From assembly GCA_021202635.1 (NCBI GenBank), contig JAJQCQ010000053.1:1-53730 (forward strand): a stretch of DNA of 53,730 bases, written 5' to 3'. The position numbers and the translations under genes were made by a program. Positions 16,306-25,413 of this stretch are shown here, in pieces; within the stretch, counting starts at the first letter, position 1, and each line of letters begins with the position of its first letter. The stretch is from Lachnospiraceae bacterium. GTDB lineage: Bacteria > Bacillota > Clostridia > Lachnospirales > Lachnospiraceae. The notes beneath the pieces were generated by a model. The model ran no database searches, had not been told where the DNA came from, and saw nothing but the letters and a program-made list of their open reading frames with translations.

Positions 16306-18324
16306 ATGAAATTTTCAAGGAAACTGATTACGGTTTTGCTGAGTGCCTGCACGCTGGCGGCGGCGGTGCCGTCCATCCCCGCGATGGCGGACAGCCAGAA
16401 GGTCGTGACGCTCGGCGCGGATCTGACAGAAGAACAGCAGACGATGATTCTCAAATATTTCGGCATATACGGGGAGTCGAATATTGAGACGCTGACGATT
16501 ACAAATGAGGATGAGAGAGAACACCTTGGTTCGTACATTCCGCTGGAGCAGATCGGTACCAAAACGTACAGCTGTGCGCTGGTGAGTCCGACGACGTCCG
16601 GCGGGATCCAGGTAAAGACGGCGAACCTGACCTATGTGACGAGCAATATGATCGCGTCGACACTTTCTACGGCGGGAGTGGTAAACTGCGAAGTGCTGGC
16701 AGCGGCTCCGTTTGCGGTATCCGGTACAGGAGCGCTCACCGGTGTGCTGATGGCTTATGAGACTGCTTCCGGAGAGACTCTGGATGAGACGAAGAAAGAG
16801 ACCGCGACGCAGGAGCTTGTCACCACAACGACGATTTCGGACAGCATCGGAACGGTTGAGGCAACACAGATCGTGAATGAGACCAAGATTCAGGTGATCC
16901 AGGGGGATGTGGTCAGCACGGGCGACATTGAGGTGATTGTTGATACGGTTGCGGAGGAGGAGAATGTGACGCTTTCCGATGAGGACCGCGCCCTGCTGGT
17001 AGAGCTGATGGAAAAGATCGCGGAGCAGGATTATAATTACGAAGAGATGAGCGAGACGCTGGAGCGTGTTGAGGAGAACCTGGACTCCCTTCTGAGTGAG
17101 GAAAGCGATGATACGGCAGATGATTCGGATGAGGAAAGTACGGAGGTTGTCACGGAAGCGGCCTCAGAGGCGGAAGGCTCTTCGGAAAGTACTGCAGAGG
17201 AATCGGAAGCGTCGGCTCTTGCGGAGGACAGCATTCTTTTGAACACCGATGAATCCGCCCTTGGCAGCGACGTGATTTTTGACGCCACGGATGAGTCGGC
17301 TCTTGCTGAGACAGAGGCCTCTGCGGAAACCGAGACGGAAGCTTCGGATGATTTCGGATTTGATATTACCGTATCTGACAGCTATGAGGACACAACGGGT
17401 AATGAGGACGCTTCGGATTCCGCGGATGCCGATGGTTCCACAGATGCAGACAGTTCTTCAGACGACGCTTCTTCCGGAGAGGATGTTTCACAGACGGAGG
17501 GCGCAGATATTGTCGTTGATTTTGAAACGACAGATGCGGAGAGTGCAGACGAAACTGAGGCAGCTCAGACAGAGACAGAAACGGAGTCGGAGACGGAAGG
17601 CTTGGTGCAGGGCGTGATTTCCATATCGGAGCTGGTACTGGATCCGAATACAGACGAGGATGCCACAGAAAACGCTGCGATTGAGGCAGGACGGAATTAT
17701 CTGACGATTTCTACGCAGCGCACAGATCTGGTTGCTGGCACCGGTACGATTTCCGTATACGATGCGGCGGATGGCTCTCTGATTGAGACGGTAGAGATGA
17801 GCGATACGACAAAGGTCCTCTCTGAGCCGATCACCGATGTGGAGAAGCTGTATGAGCTGGGAGAGTGGACGGAAGGAACGGAGTTCCGGATTTATCTGGA
17901 TAGCCCGCTGGCGGCGGATATGTCTTATTATATTATCATTGGTGATGATGCTCTCACGACAGCGGATGGCTCAGCTTCTATTCAGACCGCGCTGGATGAC
18001 TACATCATCAGCTGGCAGTTTGATACGCTCAGCTATGGCATCGGTCTGGATGAGACAGTGGATGGAGTGACCGTGAACAGTACGGTGACCGGAACACTTT
18101 ATGTAGATGCGGAAACCTCCACTTATGCGCTATTGGACAGCATTGCGGTAGACGGTGTCGAAACGCTGGCGGAAGGAACTGCGATTGCATTCACGGAAAG
18201 CTCTACTTTTGAGCTGACCATCGGACAGAGCGGGGAAGCGGTGATCCACGTGTCCTATTATGATTCTGCGGAGACCATGAATCTGGTAAATGAAGCGTCC
18301 TATACGGTGACGGTAAAAGAATGA
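16306..18324 (+). CDS. Secreted DUF1002 protein with long acidic linker
   Basis: A 672-residue exported protein. A Sec signal peptide (basic MKFSRK, hydrophobic core, cleavage near AMA before DSQ) precedes a DUF1002 domain at about 30-265 (VTLGADLTEEQQ, QIGTKTYSCALV, VNCEVLAAAPFAVSGTGALT). Residues ~275-450 are almost all Asp, Glu, Ser, Thr and Ala. The last ~200 residues look beta-rich and Ig-like. No sortase motif or membrane anchor is visible at the C-terminus (SYTVTVKE), so it may be free or held non-covalently. DUF1002 (YpuA-like) has no proven function. The start at 16306 follows AGGAGAGG by 7 nt. It is a single gene between divergent and riboswitch-controlled units. Confidence 0.85.
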   Translation: MKFSRKLITVLLSACTLAAAVPSIPAMADSQKVVTLGADLTEEQQTMILKYFGIYGESNIETLTITNEDEREHLGSYIPLEQIGTKTYSCALVSPTTSGGIQVKTANLTYVTSNMIASTLSTAGVVNCEVLAAAPFAVSGTGALTGVLMAYETASGETLDETKKETATQELVTTTTISDSIGTVEATQIVNETKIQVIQGDVVSTGDIEVIVDTVAEEENVTLSDEDRALLVELMEKIAEQDYNYEEMSETLERVEENLDSLLSEESDDTADDSDEESTEVVTEAASEAEGSSESTAEESEASALAEDSILLNTDESALGSDVIFDATDESALAETEASAETETEASDDFGFDITVSDSYEDTTGNEDASDSADADGSTDADSSSDDASSGEDVSQTEGADIVVDFETTDAESADETEAAQTETETESETEGLVQGVISISELVLDPNTDEDATENAAIEAGRNYLTISTQRTDLVAGTGTISVYDAADGSLIETVEMSDTTKVLSEPITDVEKLYELGEWTEGTEFRIYLDSPLAADMSYYIIIGDDALTTADGSASIQTALDDYIISWQFDTLSYGIGLDETVDGVTVNSTVTGTLYVDAETSTYALLDSIAVDGVETLAEGTAIAFTESSTFELTIGQSGEAVIHVSYYDSAETMNLVNEASYTVTVKE

Positions 18325-18384
18325 AACTGCAGTCCCCAAACTTGCGGACAGGTAACCGGAAAACAGTGAAATTAGAATTTCCAG

Positions 18385-18413
18385 TTGCATTTTCTCAGAA
18401 AATGGAATATAAT
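18385..18413 (+). promoter_or_regulatory. Promoter of the thiamine operon
   Basis: -35 TTGCAT (18385-18390) and -10 TATAAT (18408-18413) with a 17-bp spacer, directly upstream of the TPP riboswitch. Confidence 0.75.
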
Positions 18414-18423
18414 CTCCAGGTGA

Positions 18424-18515
18424 GAGACAGGGGAGCCTGTGTGGCAGGCTGAGAGGAAGTCATTCAACTTCGACCCTTGACCTGATGCGGATAATGCCGC
18501 CGTAGGAAGTCGTAA
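18424..18515 (+). ncRNA. TPP riboswitch (THI element)
   Basis: The conserved THI-box segments are present in order: GGGGAGCC at 18430, GGCTGAGAGGAAG near 18447, CTTCGACCCTTGACCTGAT near 18468 and GCGGATAATGCCGCCGTAGG to about 18507. Thiamine pyrophosphate binding would favour the terminator that follows at 18528. It controls thiW-thiM-thiE-thiD-thiC. Confidence 0.95.
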
Positions 18516-18527
18516 GCTGCTTTTTTC

Positions 18528-18556
18528 GGAGATACCCGCAAGGGTATCTCCTTTTT
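18528..18556 (+). terminator. Riboswitch expression-platform terminator
   Basis: GGAGATACCC and GGGTATCTCC form a perfect 10-bp stem with a GCAA tetraloop, followed by five T. It lies 13 nt after the TPP aptamer and about 390 nt before thiW. Confidence 0.92.
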
Positions 18557-18569
18557 GTGTTAAGGTTCA

Positions 18570-18935
18570 AAACACATCAAAATGAAAAAACAGACTGTGC
18601 TGATTTATCAGCTAAAGGCTGTATTTTCATTTTGGGATGGGCGGTCTGCGGCCTGCTGTTTTGAGCAATAAGCAATTGTTTCGCCTTCGAAATAAGGCGG
18701 AGAAGCATTCACGGGAATCCGTGCGGGTCCAGGGGGAGCGCCCTGTGCCTTGTATCACAGCGATGGGAAGCCGTGTTCCGGCGTGAGAGGGAACCAGTAA
18801 GTTCCGACCGAACTTCCCGAAAGGTCGTACGCCTTTTCGGATTGTGGCATTGTGCTGTTTCGCACAGATGCCACGGAGAAGCGACGCTGTGATCTGCCGT
18901 TTCTCCAGATTGATTCTATTATACTTATTTCAAAG
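18570..18935 (+). other. Unidentified, highly structured thiW leader
   Basis: The region after the riboswitch terminator contains no gene but a series of perfect stems. CAAAATGAAAA (18578-18588) pairs with 18624-18634 around an inner GCTGAT/ATCAGC hairpin. CACGG/CCGTG, CAGGG/CCCTG and GGAAC/GTTCC hairpins lie between about 18709 and 18805. GTGGCAT (18844-18850) pairs with 18868-18874, and GGAGAA (18875-18880) with 18901-18906. The piece GGGAATCCGTGCG followed by TGGGAAGCCG faintly recalls a cobalamin aptamer, but the B12 box is not convincing. It may be a second regulatory RNA in the thiamine operon or a structured insert. Confidence 0.5.
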
Positions 18936-18945
18936 GAGAAAAGTC

Positions 18946-19467
18946 ATGAAAAAGACAACCAACATTCAGAAACTGGTAACCGCTGCTTTGCTCTGCGCTG
19001 TTGCAGTCGTCGGCAGCATGTTTTCCTTCCCTGTGCTGGGAAGCAAGTGCGCACCCATTCAGCATATGGTTAACATCATCTGTGCCGTGGTACTCGGACC
19101 CGGTTATGGCGTATGTGTGGCGTTCTGCGTGAGCCTTTTGCGGAACCTGTTTGGTCTTGGAAGCCTGATGGCCTTTCCAGGCAGTATGATCGGCGCGCTG
19201 CTGTGCGGCCTGATGTACTGGAAGACGCGGAAGGTTCTGCCGACGCTTCTGGCTGAGGTGTTCGGGACGGCTGTGCTCGGAGGTCTCTGCGCGTACCCGG
19301 TTGCGGTACTCCTGATGGGAGTAGACGCGGGGGCTGTGGCGTTTTACGCGTATATCATTCCGTTCCTGATTTCTACTGCGGGCGGTGCGATTCTTTCAGC
19401 TGTTGTGATCTATTCCATGCAGGGCTCCGGTGTCCTTGCTAAGGTACAGGCACAGATGAATCAATAA
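18946..19467 (+). CDS. thiW: ThiW, thiazole-precursor ECF transporter S component
   Basis: A 173-residue membrane protein with about five hydrophobic segments, matching the ThiW family (KLVTAALLCAVAVVG, PVLGSKCAPIQHMVNI, AFPGSMIGALLCGLMY). ThiW binds the thiazole moiety (hydroxyethylthiazole) and works with the shared energy-coupling factor module EcfA-A'-T, which is not in this window. Its place as first gene under the TPP riboswitch and before thiM fits thiazole salvage. The start at 18946 has AAAGGAGA 7 nt upstream; the longer frame from 18844 begins in leader hairpins. Confidence 0.9.
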   Translation: MKKTTNIQKLVTAALLCAVAVVGSMFSFPVLGSKCAPIQHMVNIICAVVLGPGYGVCVAFCVSLLRNLFGLGSLMAFPGSMIGALLCGLMYWKTRKVLPTLLAEVFGTAVLGGLCAYPVAVLLMGVDAGAVAFYAYIIPFLISTAGGAILSAVVIYSMQGSGVLAKVQAQMNQ

Positions 19468-19501
19468 ATAGAACCATGGATTTTTTGCTCAAATATGCTT
19501 C

Positions 19502-19514
19502 GTGTGACCTGTAA
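19502..19514. repeat. Third copy of the 13-mer GTGTGACCTGTAA
   Basis: Exact copy of the arm found at 5824-5836 (and inverted at 5772-5784). Here it stands alone, in the gap between thiW and thiM. Confidence 0.6.
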
Positions 19515-19570
19515 TGCGTGGTTCGGGCGATTGAGAGAACGATAAGCTGTGGCTGGAAGAGGAGCGGTCA

Positions 19571-20530
19571 ATGTGGAAGGATTTACTGGAAAATGTGCGA
19601 AAACGCGCGCCGCGGATTCACTGCATCTCGAATTACGTGTCAATGAATGACTGCGCGAATATACTGCTGGCATGCGGGGCTTCCCCTATTATGGCGATGG
19701 ATGAGGCGGAGACTGCGCAGATCACATCAATCTGTGACGGTCTGACGATTAATATCGGTACCTTAAGCAGAGCGACGATTCCGGCCATGCTGGCGTCGGG
19801 AAAGCGGGCGAATGAGCTGGGAATACCGGTTGTCCTTGACCCGGTAGGGACAGGGGCTTCTGATTTCCGGACAGAGAGTGCGGTTCGGCTTCTGGAGGAA
19901 ATTCGCTTTACCGCGATTCGCGGGAATGCCTCTGAGCTGCGTGCTCTTTCTGCTGCCAGTGCGGATGCTTTGAAACTGCGTACGCGATCGGAACGTAAGG
20001 AGAGGACAGAAGGCCGTTCGGAGATTCGTCCCGGAACGGCAGAAGACAGCTGCGCCAGCGGCGTCGATGTGAGTGCACTCGACCGGGTGACGGAGGACAA
20101 TCTGGATCGCTGGCTCTCTTTTGTAAAGGATTTTGCGGGGAGAACCGGAGCAGTAATTGCGCTGACCGGTCCCATTGATCTCGTGGCGGATGCAGATAGG
20201 GCGCTGCTGATCCGAAATGGGCATCCGATGATGAGCCGTGTCACAGGGACGGGCTGTCAGCTTTCAGCACTCACGACTGCGTTTCTGGCTGCGAATCCGA
20301 TTTCCCGGACAGGAGCAGAAGAGAAGTGTGATCACTTGCATCCGGTTTCTTCGCGTTCACTGCTTCCAGTCGCCGCGGCGATCTGCGCCATGGGCGTGTG
20401 CGGAGAGCGCGCGCAGAGAAGACTGACCGGATTGGATGGGAATGCCACCTACCGTAATTATATCATTGATGCGGTTTATCATCTGACACCGGAAGAACTG
20501 GAGACGGAGGCTAAGTATGAGATGCGATAG
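19571..20530 (+). CDS. thiM: Hydroxyethylthiazole kinase ThiM
   Basis: Phosphorylates hydroxyethylthiazole to give thiazole phosphate for ThiE. The ribokinase-like fold signatures are present: HCISNYVSMNDCAN near 17, GASPIMA near 36, VVLDPVGTGAS near 87, IRGNASE near 116 and the catalytic GTGC near 226. At 319 residues it is longer than the usual ~270 because of a charged insertion at about 135-168 (KLRTRSERKERTEGRS and following) and a smaller one near 245-260. Neither touches the catalytic motifs. It overlaps thiE by 14 bp. Confidence 0.93.
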   Translation: MWKDLLENVRKRAPRIHCISNYVSMNDCANILLACGASPIMAMDEAETAQITSICDGLTINIGTLSRATIPAMLASGKRANELGIPVVLDPVGTGASDFRTESAVRLLEEIRFTAIRGNASELRALSAASADALKLRTRSERKERTEGRSEIRPGTAEDSCASGVDVSALDRVTEDNLDRWLSFVKDFAGRTGAVIALTGPIDLVADADRALLIRNGHPMMSRVTGTGCQLSALTTAFLAANPISRTGAEEKCDHLHPVSSRSLLPVAAAICAMGVCGERAQRRLTGLDGNATYRNYIIDAVYHLTPEELETEAKYEMR

Positions 20531-21167
20531 TTCCACAATGAAATTGTATGCGGTCACCGACCGCTCCTGGCTTGGTGGGCGCACCCTGTACGAGCTGGTA
20601 GAAGAAGCTTTGCTTGGCGGAGTTACCTGTGTCCAGCTTCGGGAGAAAAATCTGCCGGAAGAGGCGTTTCTGGCCGAGGCGATTTCGATTTGTCGGCTTT
20701 GCAGAAAATACGGCGTCCCTTTTATCATTAATGATAATCTTGAAATCGCTCAGAAATGCGGTGCGGACGGTGTCCACGTCGGACAGGACGATATGTGTCC
20801 GGATGAGGTTCGGCGGCGCGCTGGGGACAAAATGATCATTGGTGTGACTGCACATACGGTCGCGGAAGCGGTAGAAGCCCAAAAACGCGGCGCGGACTAT
20901 CTCGGAGCCGGGGCGGTGTTTCAGACGGGGACGAAATCCAATACGGTGGCTCTCTCCTATGAGACTCTTCAGGCAATCTGTGCTTCCGTGCAGATCCCGG
21001 TCGTGGCGATCGGCGGGATTGCAAAGTCGAATCTGATGGCATTGGCGGGAAGCGGAGTCAGCGGTGTGGCGGTGGTATCCGCGATTTTTGCGGCGGAGGA
21101 TGTGCGGACTGCTTCTGCGGAGCTTCTGGAATTGTCTGGAAAAATGACTGGACAGATGCCTGTATAG
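20517..21167 (+). CDS. thiE: Thiamine-phosphate synthase ThiE
   Basis: Joins the pyrimidine pyrophosphate (HMP-PP) to thiazole phosphate, giving thiamine phosphate. The 216-residue TIM barrel shows LYAVTDRSWLGG, CVQLREKNLPEEAFL, FIINDNLEIAQKCGADGVHVGQDDM, VGVTAHT-like IGVTAHT, YLGAGAVFQTGTK and VAIGGI. The start at 20517 overlaps the thiM end and has GGAGG 6 nt upstream; the ATG at 20538 (MKLYAVTDR) is a possible alternative. Confidence 0.94.
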   Translation: MRCDSSTMKLYAVTDRSWLGGRTLYELVEEALLGGVTCVQLREKNLPEEAFLAEAISICRLCRKYGVPFIINDNLEIAQKCGADGVHVGQDDMCPDEVRRRAGDKMIIGVTAHTVAEAVEAQKRGADYLGAGAVFQTGTKSNTVALSYETLQAICASVQIPVVAIGGIAKSNLMALAGSGVSGVAVVSAIFAAEDVRTASAELLELSGKMTGQMPV

Positions 21168-21215
21168 CCGCCGGCAGACGGTACCGGAAAGCCTTGTACG
21201 AGGAGAAACAACAGG

Positions 21216-22115
21216 ATGAAGACAGTATTATCAATTGCCGGGAGCGACTCAAGCGGAGGAGCCGGAATTCAGGCGGATTTAAAGACGATGACCATGCATG
21301 GCGTCTATGGGATGACTGCGATTACGGCACTCACTGCGCAGAATACTACAGGAGTGTCCGCGGTCATGGAGGTTACGCCGGAGCTTTTGCGGCAGCAGCT
21401 GGATGCGGTGTTTCAGGATATCCGCCCGGATGCGGTCAAGATCGGCATGGTTTCTTCACCGGAGCTGGCAGAGGTCATTGCCTCCTGCCTGCGGGAATAC
21501 CAGGCGAAGAACATTGTCGTTGATCCGGTTATGGCAGCGACGAGCGGCGCACAGCTTTCCAAAAATTCTGCGATCGCGCGGATCCGGGAAGAAATTTTTC
21601 CAATGGCGGCCGTTATTACTCCGAATATTCCGGAAGCGGAAGCTTTGTCCGGCATGCACATCCACACAGAATCGGACATGGAGCAGACCGCGAAATATCT
21701 TGGGGACACCTGTGGAACTGCGGTTCTCTGTAAAGGCGGGCACAGCGTTTCGGATGCGAACGATTTGCTTTACACAGGGAAAGCTGCTGGCATGGCTAAA
21801 GGGGCTGTTTTGGCAGATGTAGCGGTTCAGACAGGAAGGTTTACCTGGTTTCGAGGTGAACGGATTGATAATCCCAATACGCATGGCACCGGCTGTACGC
21901 TGTCAAGCGCGATCGCGTCCAATCTGGCAAAGGGAATTCCGCTGGAAGAAGCCATTCGGCTGGCAAAGGGTTATCTGACCGCAGCGCTGCGGGCCATGCT
22001 GGATCTCGGCAGGGGCTCCGGACCGCTGAACCATATGATGATGCCGGGGACAAGTGGTCAGGAATGGACGGATGTCCGTTTAGGACCTCCCGGGGATAAG
22101 CATAAAAGGAGATAG
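21216..22115 (+). CDS. thiD: Hydroxymethylpyrimidine (phosphate) kinase ThiD
   Basis: Phosphorylates HMP and HMP-P to HMP-PP, the ThiE substrate. The ribokinase-family features are clear: [18 protein letters not shown] near 7, [16 protein letters not shown] and the anion-hole/catalytic [12 protein letters not shown] near 222. At 299 residues it is slightly longer than usual, with a short C-terminal tail. GAGGAG lies upstream of the ATG. It ends 7 nt before thiC. Confidence 0.95.
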   Translation: MKTVLSIAGSDSSGGAGIQADLKTMTMHGVYGMTAITALTAQNTTGVSAVMEVTPELLRQQLDAVFQDIRPDAVKIGMVSSPELAEVIASCLREYQAKNIVVDPVMAATSGAQLSKNSAIARIREEIFPMAAVITPNIPEAEALSGMHIHTESDMEQTAKYLGDTCGTAVLCKGGHSVSDANDLLYTGKAAGMAKGAVLADVAVQTGRFTWFRGERIDNPNTHGTGCTLSSAIASNLAKGIPLEEAIRLAKGYLTAALRAMLDLGRGSGPLNHMMMPGTSGQEWTDVRLGPPGDKHKRR

Positions 22116-22122
22116 AATACAC

Positions 22123-23430
22123 ATGGAACGAAACTATACCACACAGATGGATGCCGCCCGCCGCGGCATTGTAACGCCGGAAATCGAGACGGTGGCGAAA
22201 AAAGAGCAGATGCCTGCTGAAAAACTGATAGAGCTGATGGCCTGCGGAAAGGTTGTGATTCCGGCAAATAAGAATCATAAATGCCTGAATCCGGAGGGCA
22301 TCGGTTCGATGCTGCGCACGAAAATCAATGTTAATCTGGGTGTCAGCCGCGACTGTAAGGATTATGATATTGAAATGCAGAAGGTCCTGTCTGCTGTGGA
22401 GATGGGAGCGGAAGCGATTATGGACCTTTCCAGCCATGGAAATACGAGTCCGTTCCGCTGTAAGCTGACGAAGGAATGTCCGGCGATGATCGGCACGGTA
22501 CCGGTCTATGACAGTGTGATTCATTATCAGAGGGATCTGGATACCCTCACTGCGCAGGATTTCATCGAGGTAGTACGTCTTCATGCGCAGGAGGGAGTAG
22601 ATTTTGTTACGCTGCACTGTGGGATTACGCGCAAGACCATCGATCAGATTCGGAAACACAAGCGCAAAATGAACATTGTGTCACGCGGCGGTTCGCTGGT
22701 ATTTGCCTGGATGTGTATGACCGGAAACGAAAACCCGTTCTATGAGTATTATGACGAGATCCTGGAAATCTGCCGGGAATACGATGTGACCATATCGCTT
22801 GGCGACGCCTGCCGCCCGGGCTGTCTGGCGGACGCGACCGATGTCTGCCAGATCGAGGAGCTGGTTCGCCTGGGCGAGCTGACAAAGCGGGCCTGGGAAA
22901 AGGATGTGCAGGTCATGGTGGAAGGTCCCGGACATGTGCCGATGGATCAGATCGCAGCCAATATGAAGGTGCAGCAGACGATCTGCTTGGGAGCACCGTT
23001 CTATGTGCTCGGCCCTCTGGTGACGGATATCGCCCCCGGATACGACCACATCACCTCCGCGATCGGCGGCGCGATTGCCGCGATGAATGGAGCGGCTTTT
23101 CTGTGCTATGTAACGCCTGCGGAGCATCTGGCTTTGCCGAATGTGGAGGATGTAAAGCAGGGAATCATTGCGAGCAAAATCGCGGCGCATGCGGCGGATA
23201 TCGCCAAGGGAATCCCGGGTGCGCGTGACATCGATGATAAAATGGCGGACGCCCGTCGGAATCTGGATTGGGAAGCCCAGTGGGAATGCGCGATTGACCC
23301 GGAGACCGCGAAAGCGATCCGCGCCGACCGTTCCCCGGAGCATGACGATAGCTGTTCCATGTGCGGCAAATTCTGTGCGGTGCGCAGCATGAATAAGGCG
23401 CTGAATGGAGAACATATTGATATTCTGTAG
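22123..23430 (+). CDS. thiC: Phosphomethylpyrimidine synthase ThiC
   Basis: Radical-SAM enzyme that rearranges aminoimidazole ribotide into HMP phosphate. The 435-residue protein carries the C-terminal CSMCGKFC cluster motif (CxxCxxxxC), [31 protein letters not shown] and [20 protein letters not shown]. It has the short form without the long N-terminal extension. Together with the upstream genes it gives de novo pyrimidine but only salvaged thiazole; no thiazole synthesis genes (thiG/H/S) are in the window. Confidence 0.96.
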   Translation: MERNYTTQMDAARRGIVTPEIETVAKKEQMPAEKLIELMACGKVVIPANKNHKCLNPEGIGSMLRTKINVNLGVSRDCKDYDIEMQKVLSAVEMGAEAIMDLSSHGNTSPFRCKLTKECPAMIGTVPVYDSVIHYQRDLDTLTAQDFIEVVRLHAQEGVDFVTLHCGITRKTIDQIRKHKRKMNIVSRGGSLVFAWMCMTGNENPFYEYYDEILEICREYDVTISLGDACRPGCLADATDVCQIEELVRLGELTKRAWEKDVQVMVEGPGHVPMDQIAANMKVQQTICLGAPFYVLGPLVTDIAPGYDHITSAIGGAIAAMNGAAFLCYVTPAEHLALPNVEDVKQGIIASKIAAHAADIAKGIPGARDIDDKMADARRNLDWEAQWECAIDPETAKAIRADRSPEHDDSCSMCGKFCAVRSMNKALNGEHIDIL

Positions 23431-23513
23431 TTTATTCAGCACTCTAACCTTTATATATAGCTGAAAATACATGCATAGCTGCGAAGGTGCGGAGCTCTTA
23501 TAAAACTGCTTAT

Positions 23514-23598
23514 CTGGTCATATACCCGGGTTCATTTCATCTGCGGGAGGCTATCCAGGATGGTGTGAATCTGTGATATGACCAGAGGGTATCTTTTT
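23514..23598 (+). terminator. Possible terminator of the thiamine operon
   Basis: CTGGTCATAT (23514-23523) pairs perfectly with ATATGACCAG (23576-23585), with an inner imperfect stem (TTCATTTCATC with GATGGTGTGAA). Five T follow at 23594-23598. The long loop makes this uncertain. The rest of the 23431-23886 gap holds the promoter at 23677-23705 and the repeat at 23801-23852. Confidence 0.45.
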
Positions 23599-23676
23599 GT
23601 AATCACAATGCACAACTCAGTAAGTTCTAATTCAGATCAATCATGCCTTTTTTTAAAAACCGGAAGAAGTTCATTA

Positions 23677-23705
23677 TTGACAAATGATAAAAGAAGAGTT
23701 ACGAT
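23677..23705 (+). promoter_or_regulatory. Possible promoter of the recombinase gene
   Basis: Consensus -35 TTGACA (23677-23682) and -10 TACGAT (23700-23705) with a 17-bp spacer, about 180 bp before the recombinase start. Confidence 0.45.
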
Positions 23706-23800
23706 ATCCTTATAAACAATCTATACGACAAACACATGTTTTTCAAATAGATTTCGCATGGATATTGTTTTCAGACAGTGATTTCTGAACGCTCAATTTA

Positions 23801-23852
23801 TTATAGTAAACGACGTCAGTCGTTTTACTTTGCGATGTAAATCTAGACTGTT
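23801..23852. repeat. Palindromic intergenic element, copy 1 (core ACGACGTCAGTCGT)
   Basis: Shares a 21-22-bp block and a looser downstream part (ending TAGACT-TTC) with 32742-32793. The core forms an ACGAC/GTCGT hairpin around GTCA. It lies directly upstream of the recombinase gene. Confidence 0.65.
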
Positions 23853-23886
23853 CTGTGAATATACTTAGCGGAGGTGTTATTGCATA

Positions 23887-24948
23887 ATGAGTAATCAGAC
23901 TATGACCTACCATGAACAGGTAAATGTGGACAATGTTATCCGGCTGCGTGAGGTTCTGAAGACACTGCCGGGGTTTGCAAAGGATTATTTTCGTGCAATT
24001 GAGCCGACGACTTCGACGCGGACGCGGATTTCCTATGCGTATGATATCCGGATTTTTTTTCAGTTTCTTGTCTCTGAAAATCCCTTATTCCGGGAGAAAG
24101 ACATTACCACATTGACTGTGGATGTGCTGGACCAGCTGCAGGCATTGGATATCGAGGAATACCAGGAATATCTGAAGGTATATCAGGATGCTGACCATAA
24201 AACGGTTACGAACGGGGAACGCGGCCTGAAACGCAAGATGTCTGCCCTGCGCAGCTTTTACGCTTATTATTTTAAACGGGAAATGATTCATACCAATCCA
24301 ACCCTGCTGGTGGATATGCCGAAACTGCATGAGAAAGAAATTATCCGGCTGGACGTGGATGAAACCGCCCAGCTGCTGGATTATATCGAGCACTGCGGAG
24401 ATTCTCTGACCGGCCAGAAAAAGGTTTACTATGAAAAAACAAAAATTCGTGATCTTGCAATCGTCACCCTGCTTTTGGGGACTGGTATCCGTGTGTCTGA
24501 ATGTGTCGGACTCGATGTTGTTGATGTTGATTTTAAAAACAATGGCATTCGCGTCGTTCGCAAGGGCGGCTCAGAAATGATGGTCTATTTTGGAGACGAG
24601 GTCGAGAAGGCGCTTAAAAATTATCTGGAAGTGCGTAAGGCGATTACGCCGATCGCAGGGCATGAGAATGCGCTCTTCTACTCTACCCAGCGCCGCCGGA
24701 TCGGCGTGCAGGCTGTTGAAAATATGGTGAAGAAATACGCGCGTGAGGTCACGACAACAAAGAAAATTACGCCGCATAAGCTGCGCAGTACCTATGGTAC
24801 CAGTCTGTATAAGGAAACCGGCGATATCTATCTCGTGGCAGATGTCCTGGGGCACAAAGATGTCAATACGACCAGAAAACATTATGCGGCAATGGATGAC
24901 GAGCGCCGCCGCAAGGCTGCAAGTGCTGTGAAGCTGCGGGAGGCATAA
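23887..24948 (+). CDS. Tyrosine recombinase, XerC/XerD family
   Basis: A 353-residue recombinase with an N-terminal SAM-like core-binding domain (to about 145) and a C-terminal catalytic domain. All catalytic residues are visible: Arg202 (GTGIRVSE), Lys226 (RKGG), His297 and Arg300 (HKLR), His323 (LGHKDV) and nucleophile Tyr333 (RKHY). It may be the housekeeping Xer enzyme that resolves chromosome dimers, or a transposon-type integrase; no other mobile genes are beside it. GGAGG lies 12 nt before the ATG. Its stop is 2 bp from the convergent dtd stop. Confidence 0.9.
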   Translation: MSNQTMTYHEQVNVDNVIRLREVLKTLPGFAKDYFRAIEPTTSTRTRISYAYDIRIFFQFLVSENPLFREKDITTLTVDVLDQLQALDIEEYQEYLKVYQDADHKTVTNGERGLKRKMSALRSFYAYYFKREMIHTNPTLLVDMPKLHEKEIIRLDVDETAQLLDYIEHCGDSLTGQKKVYYEKTKIRDLAIVTLLLGTGIRVSECVGLDVVDVDFKNNGIRVVRKGGSEMMVYFGDEVEKALKNYLEVRKAITPIAGHENALFYSTQRRRIGVQAVENMVKKYAREVTTTKKITPHKLRSTYGTSLYKETGDIYLVADVLGHKDVNTTRKHYAAMDDERRRKAASAVKLREA

Positions 24949-24950
24949 AT

Positions 24951-25388
24951 TCAGCTTTCCAGGAGGATGGTAAAAGGCCCGTCATTGCAGAGACGGACTT
25001 CCATTTTTGCTCCGAAAACACCTGTTTCTACAACCGGAACCACCTTTTTACATTCTGAGATGATATATTCATATAATTCTTCTGCTGTTTTGGGATCGCC
25101 GGCTTCGACAAAGGAAGGCCGGTTTCCCTTTACGCAGTTTGCGTAGAGCGTGAACTGTGAGACCAGAAGCAGGGCTCCGTTTACATCTTTTAAAGACAGG
25201 TTCGTCTTTCCGTTTTCGTCCGGGAAAATGCGCAGGCCAATCATTTTTTTGATCAGCTTGTCTGCCTCAGCACGAGTGTCGGTCTGGCCAACGCCAATCA
25301 GGACGAGATATCCCTTTTCAATTTTCCCGACTGTATTGCCTCCGACCTCTACGGAAGCTTCGGTGACTCTCTGAATGACAAATTTCAT
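24951..25388 (-). CDS. dtd: D-aminoacyl-tRNA deacylase
   Basis: Removes D-amino acids (and Gly) mischarged on tRNA. The 145-residue protein has the DTD signatures [10 protein letters not shown] and a NRPSF segment ([10 protein letters not shown]), and the C-terminal [11 protein letters not shown]. It follows the pseudouridine synthase gene closely; its ribosome site lies just behind that gene's stop. Confidence 0.95.
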   Translation of the reverse strand: MKFVIQRVTEASVEVGGNTVGKIEKGYLVLIGVGQTDTRAEADKLIKKMIGLRIFPDENGKTNLSLKDVNGALLLVSQFTLYANCVKGNRPSFVEAGDPKTAEELYEYIISECKKVVPVVETGVFGAKMEVRLCNDGPFTILLES

Positions 25389-25413
25389 TTATTGTTTCAA
25401 TCCTCCTGAACCG

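Noticed and set aside
18700-18810. Cobalamin riboswitch in front of thiW
   Set aside because: GGGAATCCGTGCG and TGGGAAGCCG are suggestive but the conserved B12 box and CCTGCC end are not there; kept only as an unidentified structured leader.
22681-23472. Long minus-strand frame opposite thiC
   Set aside because: Low-complexity Arg/His-rich shadow of thiC without promoter or ribosome site.
23801-23852. dif site next to the Xer-type recombinase
   Set aside because: It does not match the Firmicutes dif arms well, and a second copy at 32742 argues against a unique chromosome-dimer site.
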